64,000 nt of DNA from Shewanella pealeana ATCC 700345. GTDB lineage: Bacteria > Pseudomonadota > Gammaproteobacteria > Enterobacterales > Shewanellaceae. The stretch is from positions 2,975,001 to 3,039,000 of the forward strand of contig NC_009901.1 in NCBI RefSeq assembly GCF_000018285.1, written 5' to 3'. A model generated the notes under the pieces. It searched no databases and had not been told where the DNA came from. It was given only the letters and a program-made list of their open reading frames with translations. Positions 50,010-59,711 of this stretch are shown here, piece by piece. Each line of letters starts with the position of its first letter. The first letter of the stretch is position 1. The position numbers and the translations under genes were made by a program.

Positions 50010-51923
50010 TTACGAGAAGTCTTCTAGGTAAGTGTAACCTTTAAGACCTAACTGTAGTTCTTCAAGAATATTAGCACGCTCGTCTTCAGCAATATGCTTG
50101 TTCACTAACTCTTCATAGGTTCTCATAAATGAAACCGCATCCAAGTTCACATATCTAAGCACGTCGGCAACCGTATCACCGGCCAATACCGACTCAACGT
50201 TAGTGCGCGCATCGTCGTCCAAACGAACAACGGCTGAGTTAGTGTCACCAAACAAGTTATGCATATCACCTAAAATCTCTTGATATGCACCGACTAAGAA
50301 GAAACCGATTAAATATGGGCTCTCTTGTGTCCAAGCAGGTACTGGTAACGTTGTTTCAATACCTTGACCTTCTACGTACTGATCCACTGTACCGTCTGAG
50401 TCACAGGTGATGTCTAACATTACCGCCCTGCTCTCTGGCGCCTTATCAAGTCCTGATAGTGGCATTACAGGGAATACCTGATCGATACCCCAAGCGTCAG
50501 GAAGTGACTGGAACAATGAGAAGTTAACGAAGAACTTGTCTGCTAGTTTTTCGTTTAGCTCATCAATAACCGGTCTGTGGAAACGGTACTTAGCGCTCAT
50601 GCTACCTTGTAGTTCGTAACATACGCGTAAGTTTACCTGCTCCGCCCATGCACGCTCAGCTAAACCTAACTGACCAACGGCAAACAGCGAGTGCACTTCA
50701 GTTAAGTCGCTCTGGCAATCATGATAAATCTCAATCAAGGCGCGCTGATCGGCTTTACCACTGACTTCGATCCAAGACTGCCACATGTTGTGCAGTAACT
50801 GAGGTGCGTCTTCTGCAGGAGGCTGAATATCTTCAGGCTTATACGCTTCAGTACCAATCACGTCAGTTAGTAATACCGCATGATGTGCAGTCAAGTAACG
50901 GCCCGATTCTGAGATAATTCTCGGCATCGGCTGCTCATACTCTTTACACATATCAGTGAGAACACTCACGATATTGTTAGCATACTCGGTTAAGCCATAG
51001 TTCATTGAATGGCTGCTTTGGCTACGCGTACCATCGTAATCAACAGCTAAGCCGCCACCCACGTCGAAACACTTAACACTGGCGCCAAGTTTCATCAACT
51101 CACAATAGAAACGGCCAGCCTCGCTAACACCTTGTCGAATATCGCGAATATTGGCGATTTGCGAACCTAAGTGGAAGTGCAACAACTCTAATGACTCAAG
51201 CATGTTTTCCTGCTTAAGTGAGTTGATCACTTGCAACACCTGAGCAGCACTCAATCCAAACTTTGACTTCTCGCCACCACTAGCCTGCCACTTACCTTTA
51301 CCTTGGAATGCCAAACGGACACGTAAACCAAGACGCGGCGTAACGCCGAGCTCTTTAGCTTGCTCAAGCACGACTTTAAGCTCTGACATCTTCTCAAGGA
51401 CGATATACACCTTGTGACCTAGCTTTTCACCGATTAAGGCAAGACGGATATATTCTTTATCTTTATAGCCGTTACAAATGATCACCGAACTGGCTTTTTG
51501 AGCCATCGCCAGTACTGCCATTAGCTCCGGCTTACTGCCCGCTTCTAAACCTAGCTGTGGTACTTCTTTTGCTACCTGGCTGGCAAGGATCTCTTCAACA
51601 ACAGTTTGCTGTTGGTTCACTTTAATCGGGTAAACCAGTAAGTAATCATTTTCATATTGATACTTATTAATTGCCTGATTAAATGCCTGACAAACACTAT
51701 TTACTCTATGATGTAAAATTTGTGGGAAACGCACCAAAACGGGTAAAGCCACACCTGACTTAACCATATCTTTTGCCATTTCATTCAAACCAATCTTACA
51801 ATCTGGGCGGCTTGGATCTGGTGAAACAGTCACCTCTCCATCATCGCTAATGCCGTATAGTCCTTGGCTCCAGTGATTTACGTTATAACTTGCGCGTGCA
51901 TCATCAATAGACCAATTGCTCAT
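50010..51923 (-). CDS. speA: Biosynthetic arginine decarboxylase SpeA
   Basis: PLP-dependent enzyme converting arginine to agmatine, first step of this route to putrescine. The 637 residues match the large fold III enzyme: PLP lysine in [10 protein letters not shown], the [15 protein letters not shown] block, [13 protein letters not shown] and the C-terminal [19 protein letters not shown]. Translation and transcription run away from the cvfB-like gene. Upstream lies a long intergenic region. Confidence 0.97.
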
Positions 51924-52545
51924 ATTTGTCCTAACCTGTCTATTTAACTCAAATAAGTTGATCGATTCTTTGTCGTTTCAATCAACTTGCGATTATTTGA
52001 ATCAGTAACATCCCGATTCATCTACAAAGTACAAATTGTCTGGATTAACACTCAGTAACATCGCAAGCGCTACCCTCAATAAGTATTAACTATACCCAGT
52101 AAAATCGCCTGTTTAAATCAGGGGATTCACTACTTTTACGGTTACTAATGAATGTATGCTCTTAAAGCTAGCATGTAAAACCTAATCCATAAAAAACTAT
52201 TTGTGACTTTCAATATTACCTAACCGCGGTTCGGTATTTTTTATTCAAAAAATGAGAGCACGAACGACGCACTTTTCTCACAGAATTTTTGCGGCGCAAT
52301 TAAACCTTGAGAACAGTGATAATGCAAGACTCATATGCGCATTTAGTGCTAATTTATTATCACCTTATAATAGCGCGATAACATAACGTACCATTTATGA
52401 CCTTATTCGTGATAAATGCCCTATTTTAATTACAGAACGCCAGCTCTTTAGGGCATTAGTTTCAACAGGCTAAAGCATATTGGAACGTTTTCCACTATAA
52501 TCCCAGCTGAATTTAATCGTTACTGTTTTTAAAGTAGAGAACATC
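51924..52545. other. Long intergenic region between speA and the cvfB-like gene
   Basis: About 620 bases with no gene called. It holds a plus-strand terminator hairpin at 52217-52242 that belongs to no known gene, and a TATAAT at 52366-52371 that may serve the cvfB-like gene with a long leader. speA promoter elements should lie near the left side. No other structure is clear. Confidence 0.6.
52217..52242 (+). terminator. Orphan plus-strand terminator hairpin
   Basis: TACC-T-AACC paired with GGTT-C-GGTA around a GC centre, followed by TTTTTT. No coding gene ends upstream on this strand, so it may end a short RNA or be fortuitous. Confidence 0.5.
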
Positions 52546-53379
52546 ATGATCCAGATAGGCAAAACCTGTAAGTTAGAAGTCGTCAAACAAGTTGATTTTG
52601 GTGTCTATTTAGACGCTAAAGAGATGGGCCAGGTACTTCTTCCTCGCAAAGCTGTACCAAAGGATTGCCATGTTGGAGATATGGTCAATGTGTTTCTCTA
52701 TTTAGACTCAGAAGATATGATCATTGCAACGACTAAGCGTCCTTATGCACAAGTCGGTCAATTTGCTTATCTAGAAGCAAAAGAAAATGGCCCATATGGC
52801 GCCTTTTTGGATTGGGGCTTAGAAAAAGACCTGTTATTACCTTTTGGTGAGCAACACAGAGAAATCGAGGTGGGTAAGTCCTACTTGGTTTACATCTATA
52901 CCAGCCATGTCGACGACCGTATCGTTGCATCTGCTAAAGTCGATAAATTCCTCGACTTATCTGAACCTAAATTCCGCAATGATGAAGAAGTTAATCTAAT
53001 CATTGGTGGCTCAACCGATCTTGGTTATAAAGCCATCATAAACAATACCCACTGGGGCGTATTGTACAAAAATGAAGTTTATACGCGTTTAAGTTTTGGC
53101 CAAAAGCTGAAAGGCTTTATTAAGCGTATGAGAAGCGACGGTAAAATCGATCTGATTTTACAAAAAGGCGCGAAAGAGGAGCTTGATAAGCACTCTGTCA
53201 CTATCATGATTAAACTAAATCAAGCTGGCGGTTTCCTACCACTCAATGATAAGACCGATGCTGATGTGATCTATTCACAACTGTCTATGAGTAAGAAAGC
53301 CTTTAAAAAGAGTATCGGTGGCCTTTATAAGAGTAAGCAGATCACTATTTCACCAGATGGGATCCGTCTAGCAGACTAA
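52546..53379 (+). CDS. CvfB-type S1-like RNA-binding protein
   Basis: Predicted nucleic-acid-binding regulator of 277 residues with the CvfB/YitL layout: a first S1-like OB-fold (GKTCKLEVVKQVDFGVYLD, VLLPRKAVP), a second (QFAYLEAKENGPYGAFLDWGLEKDLLLPF), a third (GYKAIINNTHWGVLYKNEVY) and a C-terminal winged helix (YSQLSMSKKAFKKSIGGLYKSKQI). The target is not known. The ATG follows AGAGAA. It appears monocistronic and is followed by a strong terminator. Confidence 0.86.
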   Translation: MIQIGKTCKLEVVKQVDFGVYLDAKEMGQVLLPRKAVPKDCHVGDMVNVFLYLDSEDMIIATTKRPYAQVGQFAYLEAKENGPYGAFLDWGLEKDLLLPFGEQHREIEVGKSYLVYIYTSHVDDRIVASAKVDKFLDLSEPKFRNDEEVNLIIGGSTDLGYKAIINNTHWGVLYKNEVYTRLSFGQKLKGFIKRMRSDGKIDLILQKGAKEELDKHSVTIMIKLNQAGGFLPLNDKTDADVIYSQLSMSKKAFKKSIGGLYKSKQITISPDGIRLAD

Positions 53380-53456
53380 TCTATAGGCAGAAGTTGCTTA
53401 CAAACCCAGCAACTGAAGAGTTTAGATAGTTAAGCGCACTAAACCACCTTTGCATT

Positions 53457-53492
53457 AAAGCATGGCTCTGTTATAACAAAGCCATGCTTTTT
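53457..53492 (+). terminator. Terminator after the cvfB-like gene
   Basis: Stem AAAGCATGGCT / AGCCATGCTTT with an 11-base loop, followed by TTTTATT. It lies just before yceH, which starts 16 bases later. Confidence 0.85.
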
Positions 53493-53507
53493 TATTAAGA
53501 GGTTAAT

Positions 53508-54158
53508 ATGGAACTGACTCCACATGAAGCGCGTGTTATCGGGGTTTTACTCGAAAAAGAGATCACTACCCCAGAGCAATATCCCCTCTCCCTCAACAGC
53601 TTAACCTCAGGCTGCAATCAAAAAACCAGCAGAGAACCCGTGCTCAATCTTAGTGAGTCAGAGGTACAAAATACCTTAGATGCACTGACTAAGAAGCGAT
53701 TGATCTCAGAGCAATCAGGCTTTGGCAGCCGAGTGGTGAAATACAAGCACCGTTTCTGCAATACCGAATTTAGCGATTTACAGCTGAAATCTTCCGAACT
53801 GGCCGTTATCTGTCTTCTACTCCTTCGCGGACCGCAAACACCTGGAGAACTCAGGACTCGCAGTAACCGCCTACATGATTTTCATGATGTAAGCGAAGTC
53901 GAGGCTACTTTAAACGAGCTACACAGACGAGAAGCGCCTCTTGTTATGCTTTTAGCTAAAGAACCGGGTAAACGTGAAGCACGCTATCGCCAACTATTTA
54001 GCGAAGTCGATGCAAATCTAGTGCAAGCATTATCATCTAGCTTAGGAGCTGAAACCGCAAGCCCACAAGAAAAGAGTGCCTTAGAAGCGAGAGTCTGCAC
54101 GCTTGAGCAAGAAGTCACTGAGCTTAAAGCTCAATTGCAAAGCTTACTTAATAATTAA
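53508..54158 (+). CDS. yceH: YceH family protein (DUF480)
   Basis: Double winged-helix protein of unknown function, 216 residues. It has the conserved start [32 protein letters not shown] segment, the [11 protein letters not shown] block and [19 protein letters not shown], and ends in a coiled coil ([23 protein letters not shown]). A GAGG site precedes the ATG. It is upstream of the ABC exporter genes, about 98 bases away. Confidence 0.92.
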   Translation: MELTPHEARVIGVLLEKEITTPEQYPLSLNSLTSGCNQKTSREPVLNLSESEVQNTLDALTKKRLISEQSGFGSRVVKYKHRFCNTEFSDLQLKSSELAVICLLLLRGPQTPGELRTRSNRLHDFHDVSEVEATLNELHRREAPLVMLLAKEPGKREARYRQLFSEVDANLVQALSSSLGAETASPQEKSALEARVCTLEQEVTELKAQLQSLLNN

Positions 54159-54256
54159 GCTGCAATAACATCCTCTTACAAGGTTAAGATTAACGCCTAG
54201 CAAAAATAGGTGTTAATCTGACTTTAATGACAACATCTAACAATTAAGGGATTAGT

Positions 54257-55093
54257 TTGCAAAACAGCTCCCAAAAAAATAGCATGCTTAAAAATACGCT
54301 ATTACTCGCTCAGTTTGAGCTTAAAAAAATGCTTTTTAACCCAAGAGGCTTAATTGCACTCGTCGCATTTTCGCTCGTTTGGCTACTCATTTTGCTCTAC
54401 CCTATTAGTGGTGCATCAAGCTTCTTACTCAACCCAGATTTTAGAGGCTTAATCGAAGGGATCTTCGGCCCACAAGCGGTAAACAAACTGTTTAAATGGC
54501 CAGTGGCGGAAATGGCTGTCTATTGGATTGCAGCGCTTTATATCTTCCCACTATTTAGCATCTTTGTATCCGCAGACCAATTCGCAACCGATAAGTCACG
54601 AGGCACCTTCCGCTTCTACACTCTGAGAACAGGGCGAGACAGCCTGTTTTTTGGTCGTTACCTAGGTCATATGGCATTACAGAGTCTGTTACTAGTATTG
54701 ACCGTCATTGCCACAATTGTGCTTGCCGTTAGCCGAGATGCAACACTGTTAATGCCGGCTCTATTCTCAGGCCTTATCGTTACAGTTAACCTCATCATAG
54801 TATTATTACCTTATACCGCGTTGATGGCGCTATTATCGCTTTATGCCAATTCGGCTCGCCAAGCTACTATCTACGCAATCTTAGTTTGGGCCCTGATGTC
54901 GGTGAGCATCGCTATCATCAACAACTATTTACCCATTATCAGCGAATTGAAGTGGATCCTTCCAGGCTCTCAAATCTCCTTGATGATAAATACCCAAGGT
55001 TTAGGCAGCTTTATCTACGCTCCGGTACCATTATTACAAGCCATTGCGTTGCTGTTATTAGGCAAAATATATATCAATAGGAGCGCATTATGA
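54257..55093 (+). CDS. ABC-2 type transporter permease
   Basis: Membrane subunit of a two-gene exporter, 278 residues. About six hydrophobic segments, the first near residues 28-48 (FSLVWLLILLYPI), with a conserved SADQFATDKSRGTFRF cytoplasmic loop like NosY/GldF-type permeases. The start is TTG at 54257, supported by AAGGG six bases upstream. The stop overlaps the ATPase start (ATGA). The substrate is unknown. Confidence 0.85.
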   Translation: MQNSSQKNSMLKNTLLLAQFELKKMLFNPRGLIALVAFSLVWLLILLYPISGASSFLLNPDFRGLIEGIFGPQAVNKLFKWPVAEMAVYWIAALYIFPLFSIFVSADQFATDKSRGTFRFYTLRTGRDSLFFGRYLGHMALQSLLLVLTVIATIVLAVSRDATLLMPALFSGLIVTVNLIIVLLPYTALMALLSLYANSARQATIYAILVWALMSVSIAIINNYLPIISELKWILPGSQISLMINTQGLGSFIYAPVPLLQAIALLLLGKIYINRSAL

Positions 55094-55995
55094 GCTTAGT
55101 GAGTTGCAAGGGCTTATCTAAGTCCTACGGTGGTAAACAAGCCTTAAGTCAAGTGAGCATTACCCTAGAAGCTGGCAGCCCTATAGCATTAGTTGGGCCT
55201 AATGGCGCAGGTAAAACCACTTTATTTAGCCTGCTGTGCGGATTTATCACACCATCCTCAGGAGAAGTGTCTTTACTAGGAGAAAAACCTGGCAGCGCTG
55301 CATTGCTAGGTAGAGTCGCCTCTCTTCCTCAAGATGCTGCGCTCGATCCAAATCTTGATATCATCACTCAGCTAACGCTGTTTGCAAGTCTACAGGGGTT
55401 TTCGGCTAAGGCGGCTAAAGCCGAAGGACTAAGAGTTCTGACATTGGTCGACTTGGTCGACAGTGCACAGCAAAAGCCGAAATCATTAAGCCATGGTATG
55501 TCGAAGCGTGTTTCAATCGCTCAAGCTCTTATCGGCTCGCCTGAGTTAGTACTTCTCGATGAACCAACAGCAGGCTTAGATCCTGCAAATGCTAAGAAGA
55601 TCAGAGAATTAGTTAAGAAACTTTCCAATACAACGACCTTCATCATCAGCTCACATAATTTGGACGAACTAGAAAAACTATGTGATCAAGTACTCTATCT
55701 TGAGCAAGGCCAACTAAGCCAATCGGTATCAATGAAAGAGTCACTACATGAAGATTACTTGACACTTACCATGCAACAATGTGATGCAAGTGCCTTGATC
55801 TCGGCGGTAATGGAGCTTGCCGACATTAGCTCTATCGATGAGCGTCAAGCCAACCAGTTTTTAATTAAGCATAATAGCGAAGAAACTTATGCTATCGAAA
55901 TGGCTTTACTCAGCTTATTTAAACAACACAATTGGCAATATAAGGCTATCTTGAAAGGACGCACCCTAGAGGAAAAGCTGTTTTCTCAGCCTTGA
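55090..55995 (+). CDS. ABC transporter ATP-binding protein
   Basis: ATPase partner of the preceding permease, 301 residues. Walker A GPNGAGKTTLFS, signature SHGMSKRVSIAQAL, Walker B LVLLDEPTAGLD and H-loop ISSHNLDELEKL are all present, so it should be active. The C-terminal 90 residues resemble the non-conserved extension of CcmA/NosF-type ATPases. The substrate is unknown; no accessory protein gene is adjacent. Confidence 0.92.
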   Translation: MSLVSCKGLSKSYGGKQALSQVSITLEAGSPIALVGPNGAGKTTLFSLLCGFITPSSGEVSLLGEKPGSAALLGRVASLPQDAALDPNLDIITQLTLFASLQGFSAKAAKAEGLRVLTLVDLVDSAQQKPKSLSHGMSKRVSIAQALIGSPELVLLDEPTAGLDPANAKKIRELVKKLSNTTTFIISSHNLDELEKLCDQVLYLEQGQLSQSVSMKESLHEDYLTLTMQQCDASALISAVMELADISSIDERQANQFLIKHNSEETYAIEMALLSLFKQHNWQYKAILKGRTLEEKLFSQP

Positions 55996-56016
55996 TTTTC
56001 AAGCATGTAGAATGAA

Positions 56017-56045
56017 ATGGCGCCGCTCGGCGCCTTTTTTATTTT
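56017..56045 (+). terminator. Terminator after the ABC exporter genes
   Basis: GC-only stem GGCGCC / GGCGCC with loop GCTC, followed by TTTTTTATTTT. Confidence 0.85.
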
Positions 56046-56323
56046 CCCAATCAGCCATATGACCGAGTAGATTTCAGGCCTGAATGCAAACTGAGAATGC
56101 GTAACAGTGAAATGTGGAAGCACTGAAGTATGTGTGTGAGAACTTGCAGGTCTAAACAAGCATTCGACTGCAATGATTCAAAACAGACTAGATTCAAACG
56201 TTAAAGATTGATATCGCCAAACGAGAGAAAAACGGCGCAAAAATCAATTAGAGCAAAGGAGGAGTGAAAAGACTTTTAAGGGAGATGATAAATTGTCTGT
56301 GACTATTGCTAGTGACTTGAAAC
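56046..56323. other. Gap between the ABC genes and the cold-shock terminator
   Basis: About 280 bases without a called gene. Two purine-rich ribosome-site-like runs occur (AAAGGAGGAG at about 56255 and AAGGGAG at about 56278); the second precedes a 26-codon frame from TTG 56293 that runs through the cold-shock terminator. This is too weak to call. Confidence 0.5.
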
Positions 56324-56355
56324 GAAAAAAGAGCCGTGGTAAACCACGGCTCTTC
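56324..56355 (-). terminator. Terminator after the cold-shock gene
   Basis: Stem AGAGCCGTGGT / ACCACGGCTCT with a two-base centre, followed on the minus strand by TTTTTTCG, about 40 bases past the stop. Confidence 0.88.
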
Positions 56356-56396
56356 AAAATTCTTTGTGATTAGCTAGTGCTAATCAAGCTGGTAAC

Positions 56397-56603
56397 TTAA
56401 ACTACAGTTACGTTCTCAGCTTGTGGGCCTTTTTGACCTTGAGTAACAGTAAACTGAACTTTTTGACCTTCGTCAAGAGTCTTGAAACCGTCAGAGTTGA
56501 TAGCGCGGAAGTGAACGAATACGTCTGGACCAGACTCTTGCTCGATAAATCCGAAACCTTTATCAGAGTTGAACCACTTAACAACGCCAGTAACTTGAGA
56601 CAT
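56397..56603 (-). CDS. Cold-shock protein, CspA family
   Basis: Single-stranded nucleic-acid chaperone of 68 residues. RNP1 KGFGFIEQ and RNP2 VFVHFRAI are intact, and the protein covers the whole OB-fold ([15 protein letters not shown] at the start, [10 protein letters not shown] at the end). An AGGA ribosome site precedes the ATG. A strong promoter about 130 bases upstream gives it a long leader of the CspA kind. Confidence 0.95.
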   Translation of the reverse strand: MSQVTGVVKWFNSDKGFGFIEQESGPDVFVHFRAINSDGFKTLDEGQKVQFTVTQGQKGPQAENVTVV

Positions 56604-56731
56604 AATATTGAATCCTGTAAATATAAATTAAAGCCTTAACGGCAGTAGAGCTGGAAAATGCCGGTTTACTTAATGTTAACAGGACGAACATGTCGTATTG
56701 AACACATAAAAATAAGCCTAACCTTCAAGCT
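56604..56731 (-). promoter_or_regulatory. Long 5' leader of the cold-shock gene
   Basis: From the predicted start of transcription near 56731 to the ATG is about 128 bases. Long leaders of csp genes are known to fold differently with temperature and help cold induction; that is an inference here. I did not identify a cold-box match by eye. Confidence 0.45.
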
Positions 56732-56737
56732 GCAACC

Positions 56738-56765
56738 ACTATAAACCATTCTCATCATAAGTCAA
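56738..56765 (-). promoter_or_regulatory. Sigma-70 promoter of the cold-shock gene
   Basis: On the minus strand TTGACT (56765-56760), 16-base spacer, TATAGT (56743-56738). Each box is one base from consensus, at the right distance for a leader of about 128 bases. Confidence 0.7.
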
Positions 56766-56905
56766 CACTCATTCGTATCGTTATTTAAGGTGTTTTTACT
56801 TATATTTCTGCAGCTTGCTAAAAAGATCAAAAAATAATTTCTATCCGTTCAAACTTAAACCACAACAACCGCTTAAAAAACAACCACCAAGCTGCAACCT
56901 TTGAT

Positions 56906-57712
56906 TTATAAGGCTCTAAAGACTTCCACTTTAAAATCTAACTCACAACTCAAGCCAGAATTAGCCAATGCTAATTTTTGTTCTTCTGTTAATTTCCAGT
57001 TATAAGGTGTCATTTTTAAGAAATGGCCGATGTCGTCAGAATCGCTAAGTGTTAACAACTGCTCAATCCGCTCCTGATGAACTAGCTCAAAGCCCTCTAT
57101 GTGTGAAGCTTCTTGAGTGTGCTCTTTTGGGTTGTCATAAATTAACTCTTTAAGAGCAAAATGATGCCTAGGCCCAGCGCAAACCGTAATTAACATCCCG
57201 CCCGGTTTAATCACCCGTTTAAGCTCTACATCTAGAGACGGCGCATAAATACGCAACATAAAGTCGAAACTATTATCAGGGAATGGCATATCAAAGGCAC
57301 TGGCGACACTAAAAGCGATCTTTGGATAACGCTTTGCTGCATACTTAAGAGCTGATTTACTGATATCGACACCATAAAGAACAAAATCTGGTGATAAGCT
57401 CTCAACCAAGCGATTTGAATAATAGCCTTCCCCGCAGCCAATATCTAAGCCAGAGCGCGCACCATCTAAATACTCGTTAGCTAAAAGATTGACCTTGTCA
57501 CTAAGGACCTGGTAATAACCTTTATTGAGAAACTCGCGCCTAGCGAACATCATCTCTTTATTGTCACCGGGATCGCTCGATTTCTTCTTCTGTACAGGTA
57601 GTAGATTCACATACCCTTCTTTTGCACAATCAAATCTATGGTTTGCTGGGCAGCACCAGGTCTTATCTTGTTTTGATAAAGCCTGTTCACATAATGGGCA
57701 GCGGTAAATCAT
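56906..57712 (-). CDS. rlmA: 23S rRNA (guanine-N1)-methyltransferase RlmA
   Basis: Methylates G745 (E. coli numbering) of 23S rRNA. The 268 residues start with a zinc-binding module (CPLC at 5-8, CCPANH at 20-25), then FDCAKEGYVNLLPVQKK, the AdoMet motif GLDIGCGEGYYSNRL, YGVDISKSALKYAAKRYP and RIYAPSLDVELKRVIKPGG. It is upstream of the cold-shock gene on the same strand. Confidence 0.93.
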   Translation of the reverse strand: MIYRCPLCEQALSKQDKTWCCPANHRFDCAKEGYVNLLPVQKKKSSDPGDNKEMMFARREFLNKGYYQVLSDKVNLLANEYLDGARSGLDIGCGEGYYSNRLVESLSPDFVLYGVDISKSALKYAAKRYPKIAFSVASAFDMPFPDNSFDFMLRIYAPSLDVELKRVIKPGGMLITVCAGPRHHFALKELIYDNPKEHTQEASHIEGFELVHQERIEQLLTLSDSDDIGHFLKMTPYNWKLTEEQKLALANSGLSCELDFKVEVFRAL

Positions 57713-58203
57713 TTTTCAATCTCCAAAAAAGACCATGCTTTTAGAAGTAAAGCTTAGGCTCATACTTCTACCTCGCATGAAAAATGTAACACTTTAAATT
57801 CAGCCTTAAACTGGCTAACGATCGTCTCATACTCAGCTAGGAGAGTACTTTGATTGCTCCAGAGTATTAACGAGTAATAAGGCTATGATGACTTCAATCG
57901 TCGCTTTTTCTCGACCTTCATAAACAGGCACTACAAACCTTGATAAACCTATTATTAAAGCTTTAGCAACCATATTAGGTATGTGATTGGTTTAATCATT
58001 GGTGTGAATGATACTTGGCAGACGCAAACATCATCAAAGCATAAAAACGGAGCGCTATTCTACTTCGCTTACCTATTTCGATCCAGTCAGTAAACAGGCA
58101 TAAACTCAAGCAAATAGCCTAATCAAAGCGAACGAACTAAGACATTCAAATCACTCAAGTGCTATGATAGGCGTAATTATTATTTGTGATAGCCACTCAA
58201 TAT
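57713..58203. other. Intergenic region between rlmA and sbcB
   Basis: About 490 bases between divergent genes. I found no gene, strong terminator or repeat; both promoters should lie here. Confidence 0.5.
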
Positions 58204-59616
58204 ATGTCTACCAATAACCAACCCACCCTCTTCTGGCACGATTATGAAACCTTCGGCGCCAATCCAGCGAAAGACAGGCCTTCTCAATTTGCTGGTGTGC
58301 GCACAGATATGGACCTTAATATCATTGGTGAGCCAGAAACCTTTTATTGTAAGCTCGCGAATGATTATTTACCGTCGCCTGAAGCTATTCTGATCACAGG
58401 TATTACTCCGCAACTTGCTAACTTAAAAGGTATGCCTGAAGCCGAGTTCATGGACAAGATTAATAGCCTCTTTAGTCAGCCTAAGACTTGTGTGGTTGGT
58501 TACAACTCATTGCGCTTTGATGATGAAGTGTCGCGCTACGGTTTTTATCGTAACTTTATCGACCCTTATGCCCGTGAGTGGCAAAACGGCAACAGCCGCT
58601 GGGATATTATCGATCTAGTGCGTGCCTGCTACGCCTTTAGACCTGAAGGCATAAACTGGCCAGAGAAAGAAGATGGCTCGCCAAGCTTTAAGCTTGAGCA
58701 GCTTACCGTGGCCAATGGCTTAAGCCATGAAAAAGCCCATGATGCGATGTCTGATGTATATGCCACTATTGATATGGCAAAGCTAATTAAATCAGTACAG
58801 CCAAAACTGTTTGATTATTACTTTAGCCTTAGACTAAAACAGCAAGTCTCTAAACTTATCGATGTGCTAGAGATGAAGCCACTCGTTCATGTCAGCTCTA
58901 AAATTAGTGCGCTTAATGGTTGCACTACAATCATTGCGCCTGTGGCCTATCACTCCACCAATAAAAATGCCGTTATTTGCGTTAATCTTGCCATGGATGT
59001 CACACCGCTGATTGAGTTAAGTGTCGAAGAGATCCGTGAGCGTATGTATACCCGTCGCAGTGATTTAGCGCCTGATGAGTTGCCTATTGGGTTAAAGCAA
59101 ATCCATATCAATAAGAGTCCATTTATTGCAGCGGCTAATACGTTAACTGACGAAAATGCAGCAAGACTCGATTTTGATAAGGCCTTTGCCAGAGCACAGT
59201 ACAAAAAGCTTAAGCAGCACCCTGAATTACGCGAAAAATTGGTTGCGGTATTTGATGTAGAGCATGAAGGCAAAACGGTTGACCCCGATCAGGCCCTATA
59301 TAGTGGTGGCTTCTTTAGCAGTGCCGACAAGGCAAAGATTGAGATCATTCGTCATACACAACCCCGTAATCTCGCAGCGTTAGAACTTGATTTTGATGAC
59401 CAGCGACTTTCTGAAATGTTATTTAGATATCGCGCACGTAATTATCCAGAAACGCTCGATGATAGTGAGCAGTATCGCTGGCGTGAGTTTTGTCAAACTA
59501 GACTTAATGACCCTGATTACATCATTCGTTTAGAAAACTTGCTTGAAGAGACCGAGCAAGACGAATCTAAGCAAAAATTATTACAGGCTTTATGTCATTA
59601 TCTTAGAAACCTATAA
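58204..59616 (+). CDS. sbcB: Exodeoxyribonuclease I SbcB
   Basis: 3'-to-5' exonuclease on single-stranded DNA in repair and recombination. About 470 residues. The DEDD motif FWHDYETFGANPAKDRPSQFA opens the protein; later come YNSLRFDDEVSRYGFYRNF and HDAMSDVYATIDMAKL, and then the SH3-like and helical C-terminal regions. I use ATG 58204 (MSTNNQPTLF), which fits E. coli better than a GTG at 58186. There is no obvious ribosome site. Confidence 0.95.
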   Translation: MSTNNQPTLFWHDYETFGANPAKDRPSQFAGVRTDMDLNIIGEPETFYCKLANDYLPSPEAILITGITPQLANLKGMPEAEFMDKINSLFSQPKTCVVGYNSLRFDDEVSRYGFYRNFIDPYAREWQNGNSRWDIIDLVRACYAFRPEGINWPEKEDGSPSFKLEQLTVANGLSHEKAHDAMSDVYATIDMAKLIKSVQPKLFDYYFSLRLKQQVSKLIDVLEMKPLVHVSSKISALNGCTTIIAPVAYHSTNKNAVICVNLAMDVTPLIELSVEEIRERMYTRRSDLAPDELPIGLKQIHINKSPFIAAANTLTDENAARLDFDKAFARAQYKKLKQHPELREKLVAVFDVEHEGKTVDPDQALYSGGFFSSADKAKIEIIRHTQPRNLAALELDFDDQRLSEMLFRYRARNYPETLDDSEQYRWREFCQTRLNDPDYIIRLENLLEETEQDESKQKLLQALCHYLRNL

Positions 59617-59711
59617 GCTTTATAGGTGGCAACTGAGATCTTCGTCTCGTTCTAGGTGTAACAAGGTTACTAGAATGATACTTCATTAGTGTTAATAAAA
59701 GGAAATAGCAT

